Positions 50,614 to 59,800 are shown, counted from the first letter of the stretch. The stretch: 64,000 nucleotides of DNA from Martinezella tropici (GCF_003287875.1 NZ_QMKK01000054.1:620001-684000); one strand, 5' to 3'. Program-made: numbers and translations. Notes: a model not told the origin generated them from the letters alone.

Positions 50614-51675
50614 GTGGATATGACCATCCTCTTCGCCTTCGGTATGCCGGGTGTCATGTCCTCCTGGGGCGTGGCCGCCGTCCACGCGCTCGCACGCGAA
50701 GCCTTCGGCGACTACGCAATCATCGCAACCGACACGATCGAGGATCTCAAGCGACACGTCCAGAGCCGATCCGGGATGCATGCCGTGCTCGTCTCGCAAT
50801 TTCCGGAAGCCAGGCTGTCGGAACTGATCCTCAGGGTCAACGTGCCCTTTCTGCTGTTCCTCGAAGATCCCATCGACGCGGTCTCCTATCTCGCACGCGC
50901 CACCGAACAACGGGATATCGGCCTGGTCAGGGCCGTGTCGGCTAGCCTTGCCTGTCTGGAGCCGCTTGCGAACGCCTCCGCAGCACTAGTCCTGCGCCGC
51001 AACGACGTCAGTCAAAAGGGCAGCATCGATCGGCTACTCAGGGAAATCGATGACCATTTCAGCACCGATCTGACTTTGGAGCAAATTGCAAAGGCGCTGC
51101 GGCATGTCGGCATGGCGCCGTCGGGCCAATTGTCGCTCGCCGAAGCGCCGGAGCTGGAGGAGGCCGCGGCGGCGGTCATCGCGGGATATCTGACGCCGCA
51201 GGAAGAGGTGCCCGAGCTCAGCGAGTCCCTGCGTGAAACAGCAAGAAAAGTTCTTCACCCGTTGCAGTTCGATGCGGCGAGGGGGGAGGGCAGCACCATC
51301 TTCTGGCCGCAGGAGACGTTTTTTTCGGGCGACAGATTGGAGCAGGGTCTGGACGAGCTCGTGGACCTGACCGGAGGAGCCCGGTGTCTGATCTATGGCC
51401 CTTATCTGCACCTGCCGATCGGCCACTGGAATGCCAAACTCAATTTCGATGTGGACGAGGACTGTTACGGGCAGATCTTCACAATAGAAATTCATGCCAC
51501 CGAATTGCTGGGGAAGCTGCGGGTCTGTCCGCAAGGCACGGGTTCATTCGAAGCGGCAGTGCCGGTCGATGTCGTCGATCCGCGTGCTCCAATCGAAATT
51601 CGCCTGATGATGGATAGCGGCGCCATCGAGGGACGACTTTCCGCCTGGAGCGTCGAGTGGCAGCGAGCCGCCTGA
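50614..51675 (+). CDS. unknown protein of the polysaccharide operon with C-terminal beta-sandwich-like domain
   Basis: This 353-residue soluble protein belongs to no family I can name. Residues 1-110 begin with an alternating beta-alpha pattern; PFLLFLEDPIDAVSYLA near residue 85 recalls the RDPRD-VxSY element of sulfotransferases, but no P-loop for PAPS is seen. The C-terminal 110 residues (from LIYGPYLHLPIGHWNAKL) align by eye with the end of the protein at 34031-35008. It starts 12 bases after the glycosyltransferase, either at ATG 50614 or at the ATG at 50620. It is the last gene of the export/methyl/glycosyl operon. Confidence 0.65.
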   Translation: MDMTILFAFGMPGVMSSWGVAAVHALAREAFGDYAIIATDTIEDLKRHVQSRSGMHAVLVSQFPEARLSELILRVNVPFLLFLEDPIDAVSYLARATEQRDIGLVRAVSASLACLEPLANASAALVLRRNDVSQKGSIDRLLREIDDHFSTDLTLEQIAKALRHVGMAPSGQLSLAEAPELEEAAAAVIAGYLTPQEEVPELSESLRETARKVLHPLQFDAARGEGSTIFWPQETFFSGDRLEQGLDELVDLTGGARCLIYGPYLHLPIGHWNAKLNFDVDEDCYGQIFTIEIHATELLGKLRVCPQGTGSFEAAVPVDVVDPRAPIEIRLMMDSGAIEGRLSAWSVEWQRAA

Positions 51676-51905
51676 TCCGAGCGCCGTGCTGGCTTCGCAC
51701 ACAATGAGCCAAGATATGCTTCCGGCCGGCGACGGTATCTTGATTGCCGTCTTATTCTGCTGTGCCGAACAATATTCTATTGCTGAATATTTCCAGCTCC
51801 AGGAATTTTGTAAACCAACGTTTCCTGCGCCGAAATTCCGTATTGGTGCCGTAAAACCCTTCTTTTCAGCGAATTGATAGTTTGTATAAGGGTTGAGAAA
51901 ACGGA

Positions 51906-52646
51906 ATGAAGCCCATGAACGCCAGCGCACCGCCGGATATTCTGATCGTGGATGATGACCATGAGATACGTTCGCTCCTGAGCCGATATCTCGAGGAACA
52001 GGGATTCCGCGTCTCGACGGCAAGCGACCTTCGCGGATGCAACGACGCGCTGAACCGCCGCCAGCCCGACCTGATCGTGCTGGATGTGATGCTTCCCGAT
52101 GGATCCGGTCTCGATCTCTGCCGTGATCTGCGAAACCGCCGCCCAAGGATTCCCGTCATATTGCTGACCGCCTTGAAGGAGGACATAGATCGCATCCTCG
52201 GTCTTGAGATCGGTGCCGATGATTATCTCGGCAAACCGTTCAATCCGCGCGAACTGGCTGCGCGCATTCGTGCCGTGCTGCGTCGTACGAACGAGGACCC
52301 TTCGGCAGAGCCCGAGCAAAGGCGCTATCAGTTCGCGGATATGACGCTCGATCCGCAACTTCGTCGGGTGAGCCGGAATAATGGCGAGGTCATTGCGCTA
52401 ACGGGTGCCGAATTCGATCTTCTCAAGGCGTTTCTCGAGCGCGCCGGCCGGCTGCTGTCGCGTGATCAGCTGCTCGACTTGACGCAGGGGCGTGATCGCG
52501 ACCCCGCCGACCGCTCGATCGATGTCCTGATGAGCCGGTTGCGCCGCAAGCTGGGAGAAACGACGGAAGATCCCATTTTCAGAACGATCCGCAACGGCGG
52601 CTATCAACTCGTTGTCCCGGTAACGGCTATCAAAGGCGATTCATGA
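51906..52646 (+). CDS. OmpR-family response regulator
   Basis: This 246-residue regulator has a receiver domain with acidic pocket VDDDHE, phospho-acceptor LIVLDVMLPDGSG near residue 60 and lysine YLGKPFNPREL near residue 108, followed by a winged helix (LTGAEFDLLKAFLERAGRLL then SIDVLMSRLRRKLGE and IRNGGYQL). It is coupled to the sensor kinase by a four-base overlap. Regulated genes are unknown; the nearby Spy-like gene is a candidate because such envelope proteins are common targets. Confidence 0.93.
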   Translation: MKPMNASAPPDILIVDDDHEIRSLLSRYLEEQGFRVSTASDLRGCNDALNRRQPDLIVLDVMLPDGSGLDLCRDLRNRRPRIPVILLTALKEDIDRILGLEIGADDYLGKPFNPRELAARIRAVLRRTNEDPSAEPEQRRYQFADMTLDPQLRRVSRNNGEVIALTGAEFDLLKAFLERAGRLLSRDQLLDLTQGRDRDPADRSIDVLMSRLRRKLGETTEDPIFRTIRNGGYQLVVPVTAIKGDS

Positions 52647-53908
52647 GGTCACTTGGTGCGCGCCTGGCGCTACTCCTGCTGACAGCCATCGTCCTGGTCG
52701 TCATTTCCTCCTCCTTCGTGGCAAGCCTCGTCATGCGGGGGCCACGACCGGACATGACGATCGATCGGACGGCCCGGCAGCTCGCCATTCTCGCGACCTT
52801 CGCGGAGAAGGATCGAGCCTTGGCGGAATCGGCAGGATTGATCATCGCTCCCATGCCGCCCAGCGGCCCGCCCGACGAAGAACTCTCCCGCTTTCTCATG
52901 GAGGCGCTGCTTCGCATTTCCGGCATGCGCGACGCAATCATATCGCACCAGTCGACAGGCGAGTTGATCGCGTCGCTGAAGCTCTCCGACGGCAAATGGC
53001 TGGTCATGCCGATGACGCCGCACGGCCCGCCTCCGGATGGCTGGAAAATCCTTGTCGGTTGGCTTGGCCTTATCATCATCGGCAGCGTACTCGTTTCCAT
53101 CTTCGCCGCTTCGAAGATCATGAAACCGCTGCGCCTGCTGGAGCAGGCGGTGGCGGCAGTCAATCCGGACGGCACGCTGCCGCACATACCGGAAAGCGGC
53201 CCGGGTGAAATTCGCGCCACCGCACAAGCGCTCAACGGCCTTTCGGCCAGGGTGAAGGCGGCCACGGAAAGCCGGATGCGGCTCGTTGCCGCTGCCGGCC
53301 ATGATCTGCGAACCCCGATGACCCGCATGCGACTGCGCGCCGAATTCATCCAGGATGACGAGGAACGGCGCAAATGGTTTGCCGATCTGGAGGAACTCGA
53401 CAGGATCGCAGACAGCGCCATCGGCCTCGTTCGCGAAGAGATTTCCAAGGACAGCTTGGAGCGGGTCCGGCTCGACAGGATTGTCGACGGTATCGTCACG
53501 GAACTGAGGGCGATCGATATGAACGTCGCGAGCGGCGATCTGGAGCAGGCGACGATCTGCGCGGGGCCGCTGGCCGTTACCCGCGCCTTGCGCAACCTGC
53601 TCATCAACGCCGCAACGCATGGCCAGTCAGCGACGGTAACGGTCACGCACCTTGGCAACCGGGCCGTCGTGAGGATTATCGATACGGGTCCCGGCATCCC
53701 CGAGGATCGACTGGATCAGGTGTTCGAGCCCTTTTTCCGAATCGACATCGCAAGGCAGAGATCCTTCCCCGGCGCCGGCCTCGGCATGGCCATTGCGCGT
53801 GAAATCGTCACACGATTCGAGGGCGAAATCACCGTTCGAAACCGCCAGCCGCGGGGGCTGGAGCAAGTCGTATCGTTCAAGAGTGCCGAGGCCAAGGCCG
53901 CGAGCTGA
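52643..53908 (+). CDS. EnvZ-type sensor histidine kinase
   Basis: This 421-residue inner-membrane kinase has a transmembrane helix at residues 7-30, a periplasmic domain of about 100 residues, a second helix near residues 135-158, a HAMP domain (KIMKPLRLLEQAVAAVNPDG), the phospho-acceptor AAGHDLRTPMTRMRLRAEF near residue 220 and the ATPase motifs LRNLLINAATHG, IDTGPGIPEDRL and GAGLGMAIAREI. The periplasmic part is rich in Met and Pro (PMPPSGPP, MPMTPHGPPPDG), which could be a metal or envelope-stress sensing feature; that is speculation. Confidence 0.92.
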   Translation: MRSLGARLALLLLTAIVLVVISSSFVASLVMRGPRPDMTIDRTARQLAILATFAEKDRALAESAGLIIAPMPPSGPPDEELSRFLMEALLRISGMRDAIISHQSTGELIASLKLSDGKWLVMPMTPHGPPPDGWKILVGWLGLIIIGSVLVSIFAASKIMKPLRLLEQAVAAVNPDGTLPHIPESGPGEIRATAQALNGLSARVKAATESRMRLVAAAGHDLRTPMTRMRLRAEFIQDDEERRKWFADLEELDRIADSAIGLVREEISKDSLERVRLDRIVDGIVTELRAIDMNVASGDLEQATICAGPLAVTRALRNLLINAATHGQSATVTVTHLGNRAVVRIIDTGPGIPEDRLDQVFEPFFRIDIARQRSFPGAGLGMAIAREIVTRFEGEITVRNRQPRGLEQVVSFKSAEAKAAS

Positions 53909-54000
53909 TCAAGCGGAACAGGCCGAACAAATCAGCAGCATGCAAATTCGGCCACGCTCCAAGGTCGTACGCGAAGTTTTCCTTAAACAGGATTTACTTA

Positions 54001-54023
54001 CGTAGAATTTTCGAAATTCTACG
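54001..54023. repeat. perfect inverted repeat with three-base loop
   Basis: CGTAGAATTT-TCG-AAATTCTACG, ten-base arms. It lies about 90 bases after the kinase gene in AT-rich DNA and may act as a bidirectional transcription-end hairpin. Confidence 0.65.
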
Positions 54024-54212
54024 AACAATAGTATTTGCAGTAAGATCATAGAACTTACTAAATAACGTTTTTTCTAATAGAAAAGCCGAGACACTAAAAT
54101 TCGTCAAAATGCCCTGATTCAGCAACATTCGGAAATGTTTCGAGCTTCAACCTATGTAAAATTATAGCCGATCAGCAGCTTGGCTCGAGCAGGCTTTGAT
54201 CGCCCCGCATAC

Positions 54213-54254
54213 CCGGCTTCGCCATGACGCCCCCAACACGAATGGCGAAGCCGG
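54213..54254. repeat. 13-base perfect inverted repeat
   Basis: CCGGCTTCGCCAT and ATGGCGAAGCCGG flank a 16-base loop. No T-run follows on either strand. The surrounding interval 53909-54820 contains no gene I can support. Confidence 0.65.
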
Positions 54255-54654
54255 ATTGCTTTCCGGCAGTGCTGCCGTGATTTTTATCTCGAATAATCAG
54301 TCACTTTGATGGTGTTGCTACAGCGGGCGGGCAGCGAACGTTGCCCAAGCGGGCAGGTCGCTGAAGATAAGACTCATCGCGCAAAAACAGGTGGCGGCGA
54401 GATAATCGGACCGCAGAATGGACCAAAGTAAAATTAAATCTGAAATAATTGAACACAGCGCCGAGCAGGCAATTCCGCACGGCTTCAAGGAGGAATTGCT
54501 GTAGGCTGTCCTGGCGTCCTACACCAACTGCCATACACACGCCGGCGGCGACTTTCAGCCGGCTGCTATGGACGATCGTCGGCGTCGGGCCGGGCGTCCA
54601 TCCGATGGAGGATTTCTTCGCCCGATCGCCGATATTGGCGATGCTGCACGCGAA

Positions 54655-54688
54655 GGTCCGGGAGCACCGGGCGGGGCGCTCCCGGACC
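54655..54688. repeat. 11-base perfect inverted repeat
   Basis: GGTCCGGGAGC and GCTCCCGGACC flank a 12-base loop, in the same gene-poor interval about 130 bases from the end of the Spy-like gene. Confidence 0.6.
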
Positions 54689-54820
54689 ATTCAGCCCCGG
54701 AGGGGCCGCTCCTTCCAACCGACAACGCGTCCGGGGGGATCTCGATCGATTGGAAGTGGAGAGGACATGGTCTGAATTTGCTAGGCAGCGGCCTTTTCCC
54801 TGACCGAACCTCTGTTGCGA

Positions 54821-55438
54821 TCAGTGGAATGCATGAGGACCGGGAACGAGCGATCGTTCGGCATCCGCAAGCTTCGCAAGCTGATCTGCTGTCAGAACGT
54901 TGCGAAGGGCGGCAGCCTTGTCCTTGAGGACCGTGGCCTTGGCGGCACGATTAAGAAAGCGCTCGGCGATCCGCTCGCCAAGAAGCCCTTTCGACCGGTC
55001 CGCATCGTGATCGGGCTGCTGCACGGTGTCACCATTCGCGGGCGGCAGCCCGGAGGGGTGTTGCTTAGGAAAGGCCAGAAAATCCATAAGCGCGTTGGTG
55101 TAATCCCGCCAGGCATCAAGCTGAGCGCTGCGAATGCCGATCGAGGTTTCCATCGCCGACAACCTGCCTGCCAGTTCCAGGGCGGGATCCGGCGGATAAG
55201 GGAAGCCACGCGGCGGCATGGGCATGTCGCCGCCGAAAGCCATCATCGGGCCTTGGGGATGCGGACCGGGGAAGCCCCAGCCCTCCGGCAACAGGGGAGG
55301 CGGGGGTGGCGATGCCATTTGGGCGATGGGTGGGGTCTGAGCGTCTGGCGTGGCGGCCGGCTCGCCGGCGAGTGCCGAAGCGGCAATGCCGCCGATAGCC
55401 GTTATCAACAAAGTTGCGACGATATATCGTTGCCTCAT
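54821..55438 (-). CDS. Spy/CpxP-like periplasmic protein (LTxxQ family)
   Basis: This 205-residue exported protein has a signal peptide ending ASALAGEPA, a Pro-rich, Met-containing middle (PPPPPLLPEGWGFPGPHP, then MMAFGGDMPMPPRG) and a helical C-terminal half in which SAQLDAWRDYTNALMDFL and LRNVLTADQLAKLADAE fit the LTxxQ pattern of Spy/CpxP-type proteins. Such proteins act as periplasmic chaperones or metal-stress sensors' partners. The ATG at 55438 has AAGG upstream; an ATG at 55453 is the alternative. Confidence 0.72.
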   Translation of the reverse strand: MRQRYIVATLLITAIGGIAASALAGEPAATPDAQTPPIAQMASPPPPPLLPEGWGFPGPHPQGPMMAFGGDMPMPPRGFPYPPDPALELAGRLSAMETSIGIRSAQLDAWRDYTNALMDFLAFPKQHPSGLPPANGDTVQQPDHDADRSKGLLGERIAERFLNRAAKATVLKDKAAALRNVLTADQLAKLADAERSLVPGPHAFH

Positions 55439-55780
55439 GATCAGTGCCTTCATTGCGATTGACGGATGCTGAGGCTAGCGGGGCCATATGAACGCAATAG
55501 GTCCCGACATTTCCGAATATTTCTTCTCGGAGGAAAGTTGCGAACGAAGTTTGCCAAGGGCGGCGGCGGCAACAATTCATTACAACTTTTCTTGACGCAA
55601 CAGGCGCAAAGCGAACATCGCAACCGCATCAAGGCCGGATGCAGTAGCGAAACAGCTGCAGTTCGTAAGGTAGGGATCTCGGTGCAGCGAGGCCGTCACA
55701 CATGAAAAGAGCCGCACCCTTGGATACGGCTCTTTTGAGACTTGATCGACGTGCCGCTCCGGGCCGGCGGGGCAGCTTTG

Positions 55781-55942
55781 CTATTCCTTGCCACTTGCAG
55801 CCGCTGACGTCGATTGCCCGGCTTCCTTCAAGGCAGCCGCACATTCCTCGCAGCATACCTCCACCGATTTGCCGCCAAGGTTGACCTTGATCGTGTCTGC
55901 GCCAAGTTCGCAGTCACAGGCGGCGCATGTTGTTTTCCTCAT
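55781..55942 (-). CDS. small Cys-rich metal-binding protein (53 aa)
   Basis: This 53-residue protein has CAACDCEL at the N-terminus and VEVCCEECAAALKEA in the middle, seven cysteines in total, a zinc-ribbon/TRASH-like or metallothionein-like layout. It probably binds zinc or copper(I). The ATG at 55942 is preferred, as GGAAAGGATC precedes it; a longer frame begins at 55987. It lies between the Spy-like and AraC genes, with its own spacing, so co-expression is uncertain. Confidence 0.75.
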   Translation of the reverse strand: MRKTTCAACDCELGADTIKVNLGGKSVEVCCEECAAALKEAGQSTSAAASGKE

Positions 55943-56024
55943 GTCGTGATCCTTTCCCGATTTCTCCCCTTGCCGGGGCAGGATCATGAAAGCATCGATT
56001 GCCGGATAGGTGCTGTCAAAATCT

Positions 56025-56876
56025 TTAGCGAACCGCGTAGCGCTTCGGCTTCAATTGCGCCGAGCGCTGAAATTCCGCCGGCGTCTGCCCGTAGGTCTGC
56101 TTGAAGGCTGCGCTGAAATGGCTGTGGCTGGAAAAGCCGAGATCGAGCCCGAGCATGGTCAGATCGTCGTAAGAGCCCAGAAGATCGAGCGCTCGCGCCA
56201 GCCGCAACCGCAACTGATAGCGATAGAGCGGCATGGCTTCGACCTGCTGGAAAACCTGGGTGAGGTACACCGGCGAGACGCCGACCTCCTTGGCAATCTC
56301 GGCAAGCGTCCACCGCCGGGCGAGATCGGAGGTCAGCACGAGCTTCGCCCGGTCGACGAGTTTCTGCCGGCCGAAGCTTGCGCCCGCCTCATGCGAGGTG
56401 CGCTCGCCAAGCGAACGGCGCACCAGCGTCAACGCCAGCGTTTCGCCCTCCAGACTTTCGGCAATATTGCGGCTGAGCCCGTGACGAAGCATCGCCACAA
56501 GCGCTTGCGCTCGCGGATCGATACGACGGCGCTGGCGGCGGAAAACGACGCCTTCGCCGGATTGTATCTGTTCCTTTGGCGCGAGTTCGTGAAGCAGGGC
56601 CTCATCGATCATGAGATCGAGACAGGAATCGCCACCCTCGATGGGGTGGCTGATCCTGTAGTCCTGGCCACGATTGAAGAAGACAACCTGATTGGCTTCC
56701 GAAACGGCCTCGCTTTGGCCGACGTGACGCTTGAAGACCCCGCGATAGGTATAGACGAGGCTTGTCTTATGGGCGCATTCTTCATCGCTCTTGTGCCGAC
56801 ATTCACCATTGCAGACGACATCGCGGATGAGGACGCTTTTCGTCTTCAGCAGTACGGTTGTCGAAAATTGTAGCAT
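56025..56876 (-). CDS. AraC-family transcriptional regulator
   Basis: This 283-residue regulator has an N-terminal cupin-type sensing region (VFFNRGQDYRISHP near residue 68) with a Cys/His-rich start, CNGECRHKSDEECAHK near residues 22-37, and a C-terminal double helix-turn-helix: WTLAEIAKEVGVSPVYLTQV and DLTMLGLDLGFSSHSHFSAA. The Cys/His-rich start could sense metal or redox state and would fit the neighbouring Cys-rich protein gene, but this is inference. Confidence 0.87.
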   Translation of the reverse strand: MLQFSTTVLLKTKSVLIRDVVCNGECRHKSDEECAHKTSLVYTYRGVFKRHVGQSEAVSEANQVVFFNRGQDYRISHPIEGGDSCLDLMIDEALLHELAPKEQIQSGEGVVFRRQRRRIDPRAQALVAMLRHGLSRNIAESLEGETLALTLVRRSLGERTSHEAGASFGRQKLVDRAKLVLTSDLARRWTLAEIAKEVGVSPVYLTQVFQQVEAMPLYRYQLRLRLARALDLLGSYDDLTMLGLDLGFSSHSHFSAAFKQTYGQTPAEFQRSAQLKPKRYAVR

Positions 56877-56945
56877 GCCGAAATCCTCATCCCACCGCTT
56901 CAGCAGGTTGCATGGCCTGAGCCTAGCACGTTCCGCTTCATATTT

Positions 56946-57173
56946 TTAGTAGCGGCTGTAAATATGAACATCGCTTCCGGCTTGCCCGCGAGAAAGCCCT
57001 ATGTCCTTCAGCTGGTCGTCGGAAAGCTCAAGCAGCGCATTGCGATTTCTTCTCTCGGCGATTTTGCGCGCGACGAAGCGCATTATATCGATGAAGATCG
57101 AGAGAGGCATACGCTGGGCCTTGCGGACGGCACGGCTGCGCTCGGAAAAAATTGTGATGTTTGCGACTTGCAT
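56946..57173 (-). CDS. DUF1127 protein (75 aa)
   Basis: This 75-residue basic protein has an amphipathic N-terminal half (FIDIMRFVARKIAERRNRNA) and the DUF1127 core LLELSDDQLKDIGLSRGQAG. The ATG at 57173 with GTGGAG seven bases upstream is preferred over the longer open frame. It is the second DUF1127 gene of the window; the first is the 48-residue form at 18069. Function unknown. Confidence 0.87.
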   Translation of the reverse strand: MQVANITIFSERSRAVRKAQRMPLSIFIDIMRFVARKIAERRNRNALLELSDDQLKDIGLSRGQAGSDVHIYSRY

Positions 57174-57413
57174 GGCGATACTCCACCGCTTGTTTCGATG
57201 AAGACAGTGAACCATTGGGAGGGATTCCGCGCTGTCAGATAATTTAGCGATCGACAGGGCAGCCGAGGGCGACGAACCCCATGTGGGCGATGGCGACAAA
57301 CAATCGTGGATAGTGGCGGCAACGCCAGTATTTTCATTGTCGACATCTTGCCCACAGCGACGATAGTGTCGAGGCCAACCAGCGTAAGGCCAAGTCTACC
57401 AGGGAGAGTGAAA

Positions 57414-58556
57414 ATGTCGTGGCAACATCCCGTATCCCGGATCACTGACGAGGAACGGCAGCAGCGCCTATCGCGGCTTCGTCAGCTTCTCGATACGCAC
57501 GGACTGGCCGGTATGCTGCTCGGGCCGACGGAAAGCCTGCGATATTTCACCGGGCTCGTCTGGCATGCGAGCGAGCGGTTTCTGGGCGCACTCGTCACGC
57601 CGACCGCGCTCTATTACATCGTTCCCGACTTCGAGCGCAGCCGCGTGGAGACGTTGCCGCATCTGCCCGCCGAAATCCTCGAATGGCAGGAGGAGGAGAG
57701 CAGTGCGGCATTGATCGCTCGCACGCTTGGACATTCAGGCGTTTTGACGCTCGACGACAATATGCCGCTCTATTTCTACAACGCGTTGGCGACCGAGCTT
57801 GGAACTGAAAGACTGGCCAATGGCGGACCGCTCATCAACGGGCTGCGCCGGATCAAATCTCCCGCGGAAATCGCGCTCATCCAATGTGCGATGAACTTGA
57901 CGCTTGACGTGCACAGGCAGGCTCATGCCGTGCTCAAGCCCGGCATCCGCGCCTCGGACCTGATCGAATTCATCGACCGGCGGCATCGCGAGGCCGGCGC
58001 CCATGGTGGCTCGACCTTCTGCATCGTGTCCTTCGGTGAGGCCACGTCGCTGCCACACGGTGCGGACGGCGATCAGACGCTCGGTGAAGATGATGTCATC
58101 CTGGTAGACACAGGCGCACGCATCGACGGCTATCATTCCGACCTGACACGAACATACAAGCTGAAGGCCGGCGATAGCGCCTTCGAAGATGCCTGGGCGA
58201 TCGAGCGCGAGGCACAGCAAGCGGTTTTCGATGCGGCAAAATTGGGTGCTGCCTGTTCCAGCCTGGATGATGCGGCACGGGCTGTGCTGGCAAAATACGC
58301 ACTCGGCCCCCACTATAAGCTGCCGGGCCTGCCGCACCGCGCAGGCCATGGCCTCGGACTGGACATCCATGAGGAACCTTACATCGTGCGCGGCAATGCG
58401 ACGGCGCTTGCGCCCGGCATGTGCTTTTCGAACGAGCCGATGATCGTCTTTCCGCAGAAATTCGGCATTCGGCTGGAGGATCATATCTATATGACGGCGG
58501 ATGGCCCGCGCTGGTTTACCCAGCCGTCCAAGGGGCCGACCGAGCCTTTCGCCTGA
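57414..58556 (+). CDS. M24-family Xaa-Pro peptidase / creatinase-like
   Basis: This 380-residue metallopeptidase has an N-terminal creatinase-type domain and a C-terminal pita-bread domain. The metal ligands are visible: VDTGARIDGYHSDLTRTY (two Asp), HRAGHGLGLDIHEEPY (His), EPMIVFPQKFGIRLED (two Glu). It cleaves peptides with proline at position two or a related amide substrate. The ATG at 57414 follows GGGAGAGTGAAA. It is convergent with the sugar transporter operon and has no partner on its strand. Confidence 0.92.
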   Translation: MSWQHPVSRITDEERQQRLSRLRQLLDTHGLAGMLLGPTESLRYFTGLVWHASERFLGALVTPTALYYIVPDFERSRVETLPHLPAEILEWQEEESSAALIARTLGHSGVLTLDDNMPLYFYNALATELGTERLANGGPLINGLRRIKSPAEIALIQCAMNLTLDVHRQAHAVLKPGIRASDLIEFIDRRHREAGAHGGSTFCIVSFGEATSLPHGADGDQTLGEDDVILVDTGARIDGYHSDLTRTYKLKAGDSAFEDAWAIEREAQQAVFDAAKLGAACSSLDDAARAVLAKYALGPHYKLPGLPHRAGHGLGLDIHEEPYIVRGNATALAPGMCFSNEPMIVFPQKFGIRLEDHIYMTADGPRWFTQPSKGPTEPFA

Positions 58557-58568
58557 TGGCAGAGGCCA

Positions 58569-58590
58569 GCCCGGCGCTCGAGCGCCGGGC
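58569..58590. terminator. 22-base perfect palindrome after the M24 gene
   Basis: GCCCGGCGCTC and its exact complement GAGCGCCGGGC meet at a central CTCGAG, 12 bases after the stop codon. It can form a very stable hairpin on either strand and may end transcription of the convergent genes, although no T-run follows. Confidence 0.6.
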
Positions 58591-58737
58591 AATGCCCCGA
58601 TATCGGCTTTCTGCATTCGCCGGCACTCTCAGCCCTGGAACGGAATGGTTGGCCCGGGCTGCTTTGCCCGCTCGTTGGTATAGGAAACGCCGTGGAGGCT
58701 GCGAAGCCGCCGCGATAACACGGTCAAAGCGACAGAC

Positions 58738-59796
58738 CTATGCCGCCCTTGTTCCGTCCTCACGGAAGACATGCAGATGCTGCGCCGGAAAGACGACATT
58801 CACGAGGGGGCCGGCGCTCAATGCGCCACGATCGAGGGTGAATACCTTGAACGGCAGGCCATGCAGCGAAAGATGCAGGATGATGCCGAAGCCCGTGGGT
58901 TCGACGAGTTCGACATTGGCGGACATGCCGGACTGATCTGACGATAGCGCGACATGCTCGGGCCGTATGCCGAGCGTCACCTTCGCGCCATCAGCCATTT
59001 TCAACGGCTCCGAAAGCGGGATGACTGTTCCGTCCTTGAGCTTGACACCATTTCCCTCGTAGATTGCATCGAGAAAATTCATGCCGGGCGAGCCAATGAA
59101 GCCGGCGACGAAGAGGTTGGCGGGACGGTCGTAAAGTTCAAGCGGGCTGCCGACCTGCTGAACCACGCCGCCATGCATCGCAACGATGCGGTCCGCCAGT
59201 GTCATCGCTTCGATCTGGTCGTGCGTCACATAGATCGACGTCGCTTTAAGATCGCCGTGCAACTTCTTGATTTCGGCTCGCATCTGTTCACGAAGGCGAG
59301 CATCGAGATTCGATAGCGGCTCATCGAAGAGGAAGGCTTTCGGCTGGCGCACGATGGCGCGACCCATGGCGACGCGCTGGCGCTGGCCACCCGAGAGCGC
59401 CTTCGGCCGGCGCTCCAGCAGCGGGTCGAGACCGAGCTTGGATGCCGCACTGGCGACTGCCTTGGAAATGCTGTCCTTCGCCATCTTCCGCAGCCGCAGG
59501 CTGTAGCTCATATTGCCGGCGACATTCATGTGCGGATAGAGCGCATAGGATTGGAAGACCATGGCAATATCGCGATCTTTCGGATGAAGTTCGTTGACGC
59601 GATTGTCGGCAATGCGGATTTCGCCGCCACTGATATCCTCGAGGCCGGCGATCATGCGAAGCAGGGTGGATTTGCCGCATCCCGAGGGGCCGACAAGAAC
59701 GACAAACTCGCCATCCTTGATCCGAAGGTCGATGTCGTGCAGCACCTGCACATGGCCGTAGGCTTTCTTGACGTTCTGAATATCGATCGATGCCAT
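58738..59796 (-). CDS. CUT1-type sugar ABC transporter ATPase (UgpC/MalK-like)
   Basis: This 352-residue protein has an ATPase domain with Walker A GPSGCGKST near residue 38, signature LSGGQRQRVAMGRA near residue 135 and Walker B FLFDEPLSNLDA, then a regulatory TOBE/OB domain (about residues 240-350, LGIRPEHV near 285). It energises import by the two permeases encoded upstream. It is last in the operon and starts four bases after the preceding permease stop. Confidence 0.94.
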   Translation of the reverse strand: MASIDIQNVKKAYGHVQVLHDIDLRIKDGEFVVLVGPSGCGKSTLLRMIAGLEDISGGEIRIADNRVNELHPKDRDIAMVFQSYALYPHMNVAGNMSYSLRLRKMAKDSISKAVASAASKLGLDPLLERRPKALSGGQRQRVAMGRAIVRQPKAFLFDEPLSNLDARLREQMRAEIKKLHGDLKATSIYVTHDQIEAMTLADRIVAMHGGVVQQVGSPLELYDRPANLFVAGFIGSPGMNFLDAIYEGNGVKLKDGTVIPLSEPLKMADGAKVTLGIRPEHVALSSDQSGMSANVELVEPTGFGIILHLSLHGLPFKVFTLDRGALSAGPLVNVVFPAQHLHVFREDGTRAA

Positions 59797-59800
59797 ATGA

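Noticed and set aside
54301..54690. Short open frames on both strands within the gene-poor interval after the sensor kinase
   Set aside because: Composition unlike neighbouring genes, no ribosome sites, and they run across a strong inverted repeat.
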